A DNA stretch of 64,000 nt, taken from positions 744,001-808,000 of the forward strand of contig JAQSEB010000145.1 in NCBI GenBank assembly GCA_030063045.1, in the 5' to 3' direction. The translations under genes and the position numbers were made by a program. The notes beneath the pieces are model-generated. The model made no database searches. It was not told where the DNA came from and saw only the letters and a program-made list of their open reading frames with translations. This document shows, in pieces, positions 29,354 through 40,179 of this stretch. The stretch's first letter is position 1; the number at the start of each line of letters is the position of its first letter. This DNA is from Pratylenchus scribneri (lineage: Eukaryota; Nematoda; Chromadorea; Rhabditida; Pratylenchidae).

Positions 29354-32314
29354 TTATTTTGGCAAAATTAGTTTGTATTTCATTTTATTGTATTTCTTTT
29401 TGGGTCTATTTAAGCTATTGTCCAATGCAGAGTGAACAAATGGCTGATCACGGTTCTCTTCGGCTGGCCCATTTCGTTCCTTCTCCATTTGCATCCTTTG
29501 CAATGGACAATGTTGGCATAATTTTCGACAACGGTGGGTAAAATCGAAGCATTGAATGGGACATTTTGTGGCCCAATCGAGCCATTTGAAATATGGAAGG
29601 GCCCAGATGAAAAAGACAAAAATGACGAGATGGCCAATTAGAAATAAGATGGCAATAACCAATGAAAAGTGAAGTAGGTCGCATTCATAGGGCACAACAA
29701 AGGCGGAATCAATCTCATCTGGATGAGTTAAGAAAAATTAAATATTTTTAATATTACAATAAAGATTTTAAAAATAAAATAATTTAGACTGATGATTGTA
29801 TTATGGCAATTGGGGGCAAAAGAATTTCGCCTGTCCACAAAATGCCAAACCCATAAAATGCCAAATGGGGGAAAAACACAACATGCCAACTGGGGAAACC
29901 CACTATAAATGCCAACTGGGAGAAAACCCACTAAATGAAAACAGGAGGAAAAACTCATAAAATGCCAATTTAGCTTTTTTTTCCTGGGCTATTTAAGGCC
30001 AAATTAATTGCCAATATCATCTATTACAGCTTTTCGATCATCTTGAATCTGATTCTGGCATAGATGATATTGGCAATTTGGCCCTAAATAGTCCAGGAAA
30101 TAAGAAAAAGCTAAATTGGCATTTTATGGGTTTTGCCTCTAGTTGGCATTTTATGGTTTTCCCCCTGTTGGCATTTTGTGGGCATGGCATTTCGTGGGGC
30201 TGCCGAGGTTTTACTATTGATACGAGTGAAAAAATCTTTAATTTCATTTTGTATTTTTGAGTAAATAAATTCGTTTCAAAACGTAATCAAAAATAGCATT
30301 AGCCAATGCCGGATTTTTTTTTAGAGTTAATTAGTTAAACTAATGGCGATCAATTTTATCAAAAAGAATAATTCTTATAAATAATATTTTTTGTCAATTT
30401 GATGCACAATAAAAAGTTATATAAATTATCAATGAAATTATTGCTATCGATATTAAAATTAATCTGTTTTTTTTTTCTCAAATGAAACGCCTAGCAATTT
30501 TATCAAAAAAAAATTTAAGGAAAAATTTATATACCTTCAGTTATTTGACCTCTTTCAAGATCAATTGTTGAATTCATTTTCCATTGTTGTTTCTTCTCCA
30601 CTTGGGACCAATAAACATCCATGAATGCCCGCTTCAATTTGGCCACTTTTTCTTCACAAAGCACTTTTCTTGTCCATTTTCCTCTTTCAAATTCGCAATT
30701 AGCTTCCATGTCTTCTATGCTATCAAATGCATCTTCATTTTCAAAATATGGTTTCAATTGCAATTCCAGTAGCATTTCTGTCAGCTTTATGAAGAGAATA
30801 AATTAATAGATAAAAAAATAATAGTATTTTATTTTCAGAAAAACACTAAAAAATAAGAAAAGATAAATTTGTTGCGACTAAAGAAGGCCTAAATAATAAT
30901 ATTTTTTATCTTTTATCCTAGAAATGCTAACTATATATCATTGGATAAATCGCGTTGAGTCTTATCGAATGATATAAAATTGTCATAGTTTTTAATAAAA
31001 ATCAAGCTAAACAGATTTATTTATTTAGTTCAAAACTAGTAGGCTACCCAAGCAAAAATTAAATTCAAACGATCGATTAGTTTGGTTATGCAGGCATTTT
31101 AAAATTGCCGACAATTGCAATCTTTTTTTTTTGATAAATATTAATAAACATATGTATAAATATTATTTACAAAATAAAAATAGAATGAATTTACATTTGT
31201 GTGATTCGCAGCCATTTCCAATATTTTGTATTTCAATAAACGGAGATGTCCTGGCCCTTCAAAAATGCGCTCAACAACACCTTCATTTGGGCAGTGTTTG
31301 GTACAGTTTGATTCTGTGTTGATATTTTTATTTATTGATTTATAAATATTTTAATTTATGATAAATAAATAAGAAAATTATTTTTTGTAAAGATTCTAAT
31401 TTTTTACGATAGAAATAGATAATTTGATAAGAATTTAAATCTATTAAATAAAAATTATTTTTTTTATTTATGTATATTTTATTTCTCAATTCTCACTAAT
31501 TCCTTGCGCTTCGAAAGCAATGAATTTAGCAAAATTTTTCGAGCATCGGTTGGACCATCCAGGACATTTGTCATTCGATACGCATTGTGTTCTCCGCAAT
31601 TCATGGAGGAAATATTTCGATTGATAAGCAAATTGACTGATAAACATAGCCTTCAAGTTAAATTTAAAATAATAAGAATATTTTTAAAATTAAAATAAAT
31701 TTAACCAATTTTTCAAACTACAAATTTTTATAAAAAAATGACTAAAAAATTATCCATCATTATTTGTATCAACACCAAGATCGCAAATTAAATTTTGCTT
31801 TGTTTTTCAGAGTTTGGACCATATTTTTGGTCAGTTGCTGAGTTAAAATTAACTATAAAATTTTGCCACCAACCATTATGCATAATGAAAGTATCATGCA
31901 ACCCAAACGTGTGCTTTCACAAATATGCATTCCATAATTATTTTCTATAGCAACTCTCTTTCTGTTCGTGGCTATGTATATTTGGCCATATGCAAGAATA
32001 GACCAAGGCAACCAGCAGAAAATGGCGAACAATTTCTGATAAATAAAATTAGGTAATAAAAATTAATAATTACCAAAAAATTTAATAAGGTATTGGGATG
32101 ATTGGGATATGGGTATTATTTTACCTCAAAAGCAGTAGGAAAGCCAAAAAATAGAATTGCGCAATAAGTGCTCCATAATAAAAATCCCAATAAAAATGCG
32201 ATATTTACAGCGGACTAAAAATTAATTTTTAAATAAATTTAAATTTATTGATACCTCAATTTTCAATCCACAAAAATGAATTCGTGGCTTCGGTCTATCC
32301 CGGTTGTTTTCCAT
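29354..32314 (-). CDS. Four-helix cysteine-rich membrane protein, paralogue C
   Basis: Seven exons join in frame: 32314-32255, 32214-32125, 32035-31874, 31650-31497, 31313-31195, 30784-30535 and 29718-29354, encoding 399 residues. The start MENNRDRPKPRIHFCGLKIE matches copies A and B. Helix 1 (SAVNIAFLLGFLLWSTYCAI) lies in exon 2, helix 2 opens exon 3, a weaker third helix opens exon 4, and helix 4 (FSLVIAILFLIGHLVIFVFF) lies in exon 7. The loop between helices 3 and 4 has the family cysteines (CVSNDKCPGWSNRCS, NCTKHCPNEGVVERIFEGP) and the EEKVAKLKRAFMDVYW segment. After helix 4 come KWLDWATKCPIQC and CQHCPLQRM, then an acidic-to-basic tail. No disruption is seen. Function is unknown; conservation of cysteines and the loop across three copies argues for selection. 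Confidence 0.78.
29815..30212. repeat. 400-bp foldback element in paralogue C intron 6
   Basis: Repeated CAAAATGCCAA and CATAAAATGCCAA on the left oppose TTGGCATTTTATGGG and TTGGCATTTTGTGGG on the right, with CCAATATCATCTAT against ATAGATGATATTGG near the centre. The arms are themselves composed of short direct repeats. Confidence 0.8.
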
Positions 32315-32552
32315 GGTTTATATTTTGTATTTATTGTTGCAAATTTTATGACAATTATTAATGTATTATTTTGTGTATTAATTGCTAAAAAATTAATTCA
32401 TATGAAATATTCCTTGCCAAAAAATTAATTTCTAAAGCCATAAAATATGGCTTAATCGACTATTTTATCCTACTCATAGCCCTAAACAAATCCTAAAATA
32501 AATCTAAAGTTCTAATTCTTCTTAAGGCCAAGATATTAGGCATATATATATA
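32315..32552. other. Upstream region of paralogue C
   Basis: AT-rich sequence with the short block conserved before paralogue B. No further feature is seen before the foldback element begins. Confidence 0.4.
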
Positions 32553-34018
32553 TGTTACGGCCAAAAGTGGAAATCGGCCAAAACTGGTTTTGGCCGGCCA
32601 AAACTGGTTTTGGCTGAAAATCGGCCAAAACTGGTTTTGGCTAGCCAAAACTGGTTTTGGCCGGGCAAAACTGGTTTTGGCTAGCCAAAACTGGTTTTGG
32701 CCGGACAAAACTGGTTTTGGCTAGCCAAAACTGGTTTTGGCTAGCCAAAACTGGATTAAATGGATAATAACTTAAATAATGGATATAGGAGGATTAAGCA
32801 CCGAAATGGAAGGGAAATGGCCCGGAAGGCCACTGGAAGGTCAGAGAAGGGTAAAAGAGGCCCGGAGGGTGCGCGGGATATATCCGGATATAGGGGGATT
32901 AAGATGGATAAAGTGGGATTAAGCCGGGTTAAGCATAGTTAGGGGCTAGGGATTAGGGATAGGGGTTCGGAGCATAGGAATATCGCGAAGCCGGAAGCAA
33001 AACAGCCAAACCAGGAAATTATTTCAGGGCTCAATCCTGCGTAATCCCCTTATATCCATTATCCACCTTATTCCCCCTATATCCGGATATATCCAGCCAC
33101 TCATATGGCCTTCGGCCAACATTCTCGACCTTTCCTGGCTATTTCCCATCCATTTCGGGGCTTTAATCCCTATATCAACCTTATTCCCTTTATATCGACC
33201 TTAATCCTTATATATCCGGATATATCCCGCGCACTTTCTGTCACTTCTCTCTCCTTCCATTGCCCCTACAGGCTATTTTACATCTCTTTCAGGGCTTAAT
33301 CCCACTTTATCCACCTTAATCCCCCTATATCCGGCTATATCCCGCGCACTCTCAGACATTTCCACGATCTTCCACTGGCCCTCCGGACCATTTCCCATCT
33401 AATTAGGGATTTAACCCGGCTTAATCCCTCTATATCCATCTTAATCCCCCTATATCCGGATATATCCCGCGCACTCTCCGGGCCTCTTTTACCCTTCTCT
33501 GACCTTCCAGTGGCCTTCCGGGCCATTTCCCTTCCATTGCCCCTACATACTATTTTACATCTCTTTCAGGGCTTAATCCCACTTTATCCACCTTAATCCC
33601 CCTATATCCGGATATAACCCGCGCACTCTCAGACATTTCCACGATCTTCCACTGGCCCTCCGGACCATTTCCCATCTAATTAGGGATTTAACCCGGCTTA
33701 ATCCCTCTATATCCATCTTAATCCCCCTATATCCGGATATATCCCGCGCACTCTCTGGGCCTCTTTTACCCTTCTCTGACCTTCCAGTGGCCTTCCGGGC
33801 CATTTCCCTTCCATTTCCCTTCCATTTCGGTGCTTAATCCTCCTATATCCATTATTTAAGTTATTATCCATTTAATCCAGTTTTGGCCGGCCAAAACCAG
33901 TTTTGCCCGGCCAAAACTAGTTTTGGCTAGCCAAAACCAGTTTTGGCCGTTTTTCAGCCAAAACCAGTTTTGGCCGGCCAAAACCAGTTTTGGCCGATTT
34001 CCACTTTTGGCCGTAACA
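32553..34018. mobile_element. 1.47-kb foldback element with CCAAAACTGGTTTTGG arrays
   Basis: The termini are exact inverted copies: TGTTACGGCCAAAAGTGGAA and its complement. Behind each end is an array of CCAAAACTGGTTTTGG-type palindromic units (about nine on the left, fewer on the right). The interior contains inverted and direct repeats of modules such as CCTATATCCGGATATA, CCCGCGCACTCTC and TTCCAGTGGCCTTCCGGGCC. There is no transposase frame; the long open frames are repeat artefacts. The element lies in a TA-rich target (TATATATA on the left, TATATAATT on the right). Confidence 0.85.
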
Positions 34019-34367
34019 TATATAATTAATATAATTAAAATACGATGATATTTCACATTAAAAATTGGGTCCATTGGTCTTTGTCGCCAATTTCCGAAAT
34101 TGGATTATGGTATTATGAGTTAAAAATTTGATTACTTTTTCACGGAAAAAAATTGATAGAATATCAATGTGTGTAAAGATATTTTCAAAATTTCAATCCA
34201 AATCTCAATTCATTTTTTTCCTATTACCATAATCCGAATATCTTTTCATTCATCCATCACATTTTTTAAATTCTGACCATTCTTCTAAGATGAATGAGTC
34301 AATTGTCAATTCTCACATATTTTTTCCTGTCTATCGAGAAATGGTTGGGGATTGACGGAGGTGGACG

Positions 34368-34731
34368 TTTCAGCGCCGGCCGTTTCAGCGCCAGCGACTT
34401 TGACGAGTCATAACTCAGCAAGGAAGAAACCATTTGAGACAATCTTGGTATCATTGGATAGAGCTAATCAAACTCTATTAAATAATATAGAGTAATTTAT
34501 GAAAAGTTAAATATCCTCTTAATTACAAGCTTCTAAGTAAGAAAAAGCGACTTGTATTCAGTTTTTCGACTTTAAGTCACTTAAATTTTCATTTATCAGA
34601 AAAGTTTTATCCACTATTAAATAGAGCTTGAATAGCTCTATCCAATAATACTAAGATTGTCTCGAATGGTTTCTTCTTTGCAGAGTTATGACTCGTCAAA
34701 ATCGCTGGCGCTGAAACGGCCGGCGCTGAAC
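34368..34731. repeat. 364-bp foldback MITE
   Basis: TTTCAGCGCCGGCCGTTTCA, GCGCCAGCGA and TTTGACGAGTCATAACTC on the left are mirrored by GAGTTATGACTCGTCAAA, TCGCTGGCGC and TGAAACGGCCGGCGCTGAA on the right. Further inner pairing (GAAACCATTTGAGACAATCT against AAGATTGTCTCGAATGGTTT) makes it a near-complete hairpin. Confidence 0.85.
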
Positions 34732-34877
34732 AGACCCCCACCCGGGGATTGATTGGCCAAGGAAAGGAGATGTGTGTATTGAGATTTAAAAATAAAAATA
34801 CGATAACTATTCATAAATTAAAGTTTCTACGAAAAACATTTTCCAAACCAACTTGAAATTTTTTTTTAATAATAAAA

Positions 34878-35307
34878 ATGAAAGTATTGAAATTTGGTAT
34901 CATTCTTCCATTGAGCATTTTATTCATTTTTGTCCACATGGAAATAAAAGTAAATATTGGGAAAAATTCGAAAATATGTACCAGTTAATACAAATAAATA
35001 TAGAGAGCGGATTATTCAGAAAATAAAAGTTAATTTTCGAAAATACTAAAATTTTTGAGGACAATTTAAAAAAAAATTAAATTGTTAAAATATAAATTTA
35101 AAGGCACGCCCTATTTCCCCAAAGGCACCATCTATAACCTCAGCAGAGGAATTCGAATTAGAATCCTCAACTGTATATGGTATCACTGATGATTCTTTGA
35201 CGATGGATTTTGATTGCTCAATGGAAAATCAAGAGCAGACGGAAATTGAATACGGTGATCCATGGAAAGGGAAAGTGAATCAAAAAAGTAGAAGAAAATT
35301 TATGTAG
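34878..35307 (+). CDS. Small secreted protein, 91 aa, two exons
   Basis: Exon 1 (34878-34949) encodes 24 residues that form a textbook signal peptide (MKVLKFGIILPLSILFIFVH). A GTAAAT donor and a TTTAAAG acceptor lead to exon 2 (35104-35307), phase 0, with 67 residues and a TAG stop. The mature part opens ARPISPKAPSITSAEEFELE, contains one cysteine (DFDCSMEN), is acidic through the middle and ends basic (KGKVNQKSRRKFM). No known domain is recognised. A single cysteine and short length fit a secreted peptide, neuropeptide-like precursor or candidate parasitism effector; this is inference. A repeat element starts three bases after the stop. Confidence 0.62.
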
Positions 35308-35309
35308 TT

Positions 35310-35719
35310 GTTGCAGCCGATCTTTAGCCGATCTCGTTTTCGGCATTTTCTAGTTATCGTACAGACTTGATCTATAGCTCATTCGATTCGTTAGGGTCGG
35401 TTTTCTTTATAAGATTTCAATTTCAGAAAGATTTGATAAGTTTGAACCAAAGTTATGGCCAATTGAAATTACAGGTTTTCAAACCGGTTTAACTAGGTTA
35501 GGGCTAAGGCTATGGTCAGCAGGCCGGCATGGGTTTTATGGCCAGGGTAGGGTAGGCTAGGGCTAGGAAAAAGAATTAAAACTCTAATTGGCCTAGGAAC
35601 TGAGATATGGCCATTGGTCACAAACTACAATGTCTGCCACTACACTATTTCTGTCAGAAAAAATAAAGAGATCGGCTAGCCGAATTCGAAATCGGTAAAA
35701 AAACGAGATCGGCTGCAAC
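35310..35719. repeat. TIR element with GTTGCAGCCGATCT ends
   Basis: The left end GTTGCAGCCGATCT and CGATCTCGTTTT is mirrored by AAAAACGAGATCGGCTGCAAC at the right. The interior holds the GCTCATTCGATT family sequence and TTTCTTTATAAGATTTCAAT, also present at the end of the window (about 63970). Its right end is the insertion target of the hAT-like element that follows. Confidence 0.6.
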
Positions 35720-36089
35720 CAGGGTGACCCATTCACTTGACCGAAAATGCGGCATTGGCCATAAAAAATGCGGCAAAAATTAGTCAAAAAGCATCAAAAA
35801 TGCGGTGAAAATGCGGCATTTTTTTAAAAAAGCTTAAAATTCGCTAAGAATTCATTTTAAAATTATTCGAAATATTTTCCTATTGCCTTTTTTTCAACAA
35901 AAATGCCGCGCAGCGAAAAATTTAAGCTTAAAAATGGTTGCAGAGTGAAAAATTTTATATAAAATTGGCCGCTATGAAAAAAATGCAGTCAAAAATGCCC
36001 ACGGAAAAAGTAAAAAATGCGGAAAAAATGCGGCGAGAGGTTCGAAAATGCGGCAAATGCCGCATTTTCGCGGTAATTGGGTCACCCTG
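35720..36089. mobile_element. 370-bp hAT-type MITE with 8-bp target duplication
   Basis: The ends are CAGGGTGACCC and GGGTCACCCTG, starting CAGGG as many hAT elements do, and are flanked by 8-bp GCTGCAAC duplications (35712-35719 and 36090-36097). The interior is repeated ATGCGGCAAAAA-type sequence without coding potential. The duplication comes from the end of the previous repeat, so this insertion is the younger one. Confidence 0.75.
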
Positions 36090-36154
36090 GCTGCAACATA
36101 GTAAAATATCAAAATTGCAATAGAAATGACGGATAATAAGATAATGGTGCTCTG

Positions 36155-36510
36155 ACAATTTCGGCCTAGACATTTCTGCCACGGACATTTCCGGCTTAAA
36201 TCAGACATTTCCGGCCTTTTTATGGATTTTTCCGATCCTATTTTGGACATTTACGGCCTATTTTTTATAGACGACATTTCCGGCCCTGACCATTTTTGGA
36301 CAAAATGTGGATATCTTCGATTAAAAATCGGGAATTAAATATTAATCTAATATTTCACTTTATAAAAGCAAAATCTGTTTAATCAGTCGGAATTAAATGT
36401 ATTTTCACCAAGCGGAATTAATTGTATTTTTAACAGTTGGATTTAAAATATTTTCACTAGTAGAATTAAAATTTTTTATCTAGCGGAATTAATTGTATTT
36501 AATCACAGGC
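36155..36510. repeat. Short diverged tandem repeats (GACATTTCCGGCC and GCGGAATTAA)
   Basis: Around 36165-36290 the motif GACATTTCCGGCC recurs about five times at uneven spacing. From 36375 to 36510 units like AGTCGGAATTAAATGTATTTTCACC recur; they are related to the array at 39.7-40.1 kb. Confidence 0.55.
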
Positions 36511-36672
36511 AGAATTATTATTTGTAATAAGTCGATTTTAATCATAATTCCTGATTATTTAAATAAAAGAGAACAAGAGAAAAATAAAGTAAAATTAGAA
36601 CTTTTTATCATTAATAATTCCACATTTTTTATTGCCTTTAAAATAGAAAATAAAATAAGTATATTTATATTT

Positions 36673-38859
36673 TTATGAAAGTTCATTTTGTCTGCATTCA
36701 ATGATTTGCCCTTCGGCGATTGATTCACTATTAAACGGTAATTGCCCTGGCGGTGGTTTTGTCGTCTTCAATGAAAGCCGTCTTCTGATGGGTACCGCCG
36801 CCTTTTTCAGTCCAAATTTTCGAAGAGTAAACTCTCGATATGGAGCAATAAACAAAAGGGTGACCAAGGAATTGGCCATTGTATAAATTGACAGGAGAAG
36901 AATGGATATTTGGCCAATTGAACCGGAGCCATCAAGTGGGAGGACGAAAATGACTGAAAGGAAAGCATAACAAACAGGACCAATCAAAAAGAGAATGGGC
37001 AAACAAAACTGAAAAAGAATGAGAATGTAAAATTTTTTTAGGTTGTCCCCTGCTGGATTCTGGGAATTTAACATTCAAAAATTTGAGCATTAAAAATTCA
37101 AAAAATGTGAGTCTAATAATTATTTTTATTATTAAAAAGTGCATTTGATGATATTATATAAACAAATTGCGTACCCTGAATTTTGAGCATTAATAAAAAA
37201 ATTATTCGCGCAACTTTTAATATCGTTTGTTGGTCTACCCATATTTTGGCCGATTGGCATATTTATTTCGATAAATTTTTTCATTTTTATTAGATTTATA
37301 AGTTCTTTCTTTTAATTTGTTCAAAATCAGGCTAAAATTTTTTCGGTATTTGTGTCCTTTGTATCCGCTTTTTGGATCAACTCGATAAAGTTAAGGATCG
37401 TCATCAGGATTATGGTAAAGGTAATTAGGGTTAAGCTGGGATGATATTCTATCCTTGAATGACCCTAACCCTAATCCTGATGACCTAAAGGTCTCTGACC
37501 CTTCACTTTTTCCCGTCCCAACAAAAAGAAGATACGAACGCCACAAGTACCATTTTTTTCTGAATATTAAGTTAATATTCAGTTAAAAAATTAATTGAAA
37601 AAATCGTGGGTAAAATTTTCTCTCTATTAATAAGCACCTGAACAATGAGCAACGCAGTCAATTGTAAATGAAGTTTGAATGTGTGTGCAGTGAAATGGGC
37701 CACATTTCGATGGATTGTACGAAAAATGAGGACGGAAAAGATGATACTCAATATTGTGACAATCGGATAGGACACAAAAATGAAATAGTCAAATCGATAC
37801 ATTCCATCGCTGTCTAAATTCAACAAAATGTAAATTGTCTCATTTCGAGCCATTTTTGCAGCAATTTCATCGGTCATATATTTTTTGTGCCAAGCTGCAG
37901 AGATGATTGTCTGGATTTCCTTAAAATTTTAAAATAAATTTACCATAATTTATATTTTGAAAGAAAATATTTACCCTTAGCTAATTAGCTTACTAGTTAA
38001 TCATTTTTTACTTTTTTTTAATAAACAAAATAATGTAAAAAATTAAAAATATTTTTTTATAAATAAAACTAAAATTATAAATTGTAAAATCTTGTTAATT
38101 TTTATTTTTTTTAATTGAATTTAAATTAATTATTTAATTTTTAAAAAATTAACTTTCGGATTAGCCATCGCATGGAATCCCATAATTGCGCAAACAGCAC
38201 AAATTGTATTAGTGAAAAGGAAGAAAATAATTCTTGTATTCAATTTATTGAATATTTTATGCAATTTTGGGTAATTTTGTTGAACAGCCACAAAACGAAA
38301 CATTAAACAATAAATTTGATTACAAAATACAGAAGCACCAAAAAACATGCCAATGGCAAACTTAATATTTATAAAAATTTTCTTTTTAATTATAAATCAA
38401 AATTATTAAAAAAAATTCTAATAATTTATAAAAATATTTTACCCCATATCTGCCACCCTCTGGCCCTAGGAAGCGGGCAAGCCCATTTACAATTCCGCCT
38501 CTGAAAGCTGCTTCAAAAATAAGCAAATCTGGATCCATGATGAAGCCAATGGAAATGGTCAGCAAAATTTCATTTTGCTGAAGAAAATTATTTTTTAATA
38601 TTTTTTAAAGATTTGTTTTTTAATTAAAATTATAGCTTTTTTTTTTAAATAATTCGAAAAAATTTATTTATAATTCATAATTAATTTATAAATATTTTTA
38701 GAACAATTTTAAAAATACCGAAAGCATAAAAAGTGCAAATCGAAATGATTCCATGCGCTTTGGCGTTTTACAAATGACCAACCAAATCAAATAAATTTGA
38801 AGGAGCAAAGTGGCAACCGTAAGTGAAAAAAGAAGAACATCGAAAAAGCTGCTGTTCAT
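36673..38859 (-). CDS. Seven-transmembrane chemoreceptor, srh-like (copy 1)
   Basis: Five exons join in frame: 38859-38719, 38577-38443, 38360-38154, 37919-37638 and 37008-36673, all phase 0 and GT-AG, encoding 366 residues. The start MNSSFFDVLLFSLTVATLLL matches the sister gene; the open frame further upstream is AT-rich. Helices are visible in residues about 5-30, 48-70, 95-115 (MFFGASVFCNQIYCLMFRFV), 140-160, 190-215 and two more in exon 5. The LHLQLTALLIVQFCLPILFL junction across the last intron is typical of nematode srh/Str-superfamily receptors, as is SLVTLLFIAPYREFTLRKFG at the end of helix 7. A cytoplasmic basic tail follows. It is expected in ciliated sensory neurons as an odorant or pheromone receptor; ligand unknown. 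Confidence 0.83.
37345..37555. repeat. MITE of the CCCTAATCCTGATGACC family in the last intron
   Basis: GGTATTTGTGTCCTTTGTAT and CCGCTTTTTGG on the left face CAAAAAGAAGATACGAACG and CCACAAGTACC on the right. Inside, CGTCATCAGGATTATGG opposes TAACCCTAATCCTGATGACC. It sits in intron 4 of the first chemoreceptor gene. Confidence 0.7.
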
Positions 38860-39669
38860 TTTTATATAAATTCTATATCCAAAATGAGCAAAAAAATATA
38901 TAAATTCGCTAAAATTTAAAAAAATCGAATTAAGGGGATCTAATCGAATTTTGTTAAATGCGAAATAAATAAAAAATTTTATAGTTAGTTTTTGGCTTAT
39001 TTTACTCTTTTTGATTATAATTTTTGCCATTCTATCAAATCCCTTATTTCCTTTCTATAATCATTCACCTAATCAACGATTTAAATCGAAATTTTATTCA
39101 TTTAAAATTGATAAAATAAATATTGAAAAATTTATGCAAGAACGAAAAAAAAGTTTCATTTTAATTTTTAAATTGAATATTTATGAATAATTATGGTTAA
39201 TTAAAATTGGAAAAATCTTCACTGTTAAATGCTAACAAGAAGAATTGCAGCTGAATTACTTTTGTGGGTAGGAGGCTAGCATTAAGGAAATTTTCAATGT
39301 TATTTGAAAGCCAGATGGTGAGTTTGAGCATTAAATATTGGTTTTCTAAGAAATTAAACGATAAAAATTCGGAATTTATATGTAGGAGTGAAGGAGAAGG
39401 AGGGCATGCAGCAGATGATTTTCACAATTCTAATAAAAAAATATGCTTCCAAAAATTTTTCGCAAATATTTATCGAAAATATTAATTAAATAAAGATATG
39501 TTAATTAAAAAATTTATTATTATTAATTGGGATATTGGTAAAATGAAAAGTTGGTATTAAAAACGATTTTTATTAATTTAAAGGAAAGAAGGGCTTAAAT
39601 TAATTTGAATAATAATATTGTTGTTCTCATCAGCTTTATTGCTGTATTTCGACAAGATAAAAAAAGACG

Positions 39670-40062
39670 AATTAAAATGTGTTTTCATCTGGCGGAATTA
39701 AAATGTGTTTTCACCAGGCGGAATTAAAATGTGTTTCAATAGACGGAATTAAAATGTGTTAAGCGGAATTAAAATGTGTTTTTATCAGGCGGAATTAAAA
39801 TGTGTTTCAATAGACGGAATTAAAATGTATTTTCACCAGGCGGAATTAAAATGTGTTTCATCAGGCGGGATTAAAAATGTGTTTTGACTAGGCTGAATTA
39901 AAATGTCTTTTCATCAGGCGGAATTAAAATGTGTTTTCTCTAGGTGGAATTAAAATATGTTTCACCAGGCGGCAGGCGGAATAAAAATTTGTTTCACCAG
40001 CAAGGGGAATTAAAATTTGTAAAATGTATTTTATCAGGCCGAATTAAAATGTGTTTTCAGAC
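39670..40062. repeat. Minisatellite of about 25-30 bp (GGCGGAATTAAAATGTGTTTT)
   Basis: Roughly a dozen uneven units of GGCGGAATTAAAATGTGTTT followed by CACCA or CATCA fill the gap between the two chemoreceptor genes. Related fragments occur at about 36375-36500 and, on the opposite strand, at 47190-47260 (TTCCGCCTATTTTGTGTTTC). Confidence 0.85.
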
Positions 40063-40179
40063 TTAATATTAATGAAATTAAACCCAATAAAATATAATTC
40101 GAACACTAAATTGTATTTATAAAAATATAAAAATTAAAATTCATTGTTGGGTTCTTTATTTTAATCAAAAACATTTTTA

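Noticed and set aside
32493..34074. ORFs with repeated AKTSF or ARKATGRSEKGKRGPE
   Set aside because: They are translations of the palindromic arrays and inverted modules of the foldback element.
39670..40062. CRISPR-like array
   Set aside because: Repeats and spacers are not separated; it is an uneven minisatellite in a eukaryotic genome.
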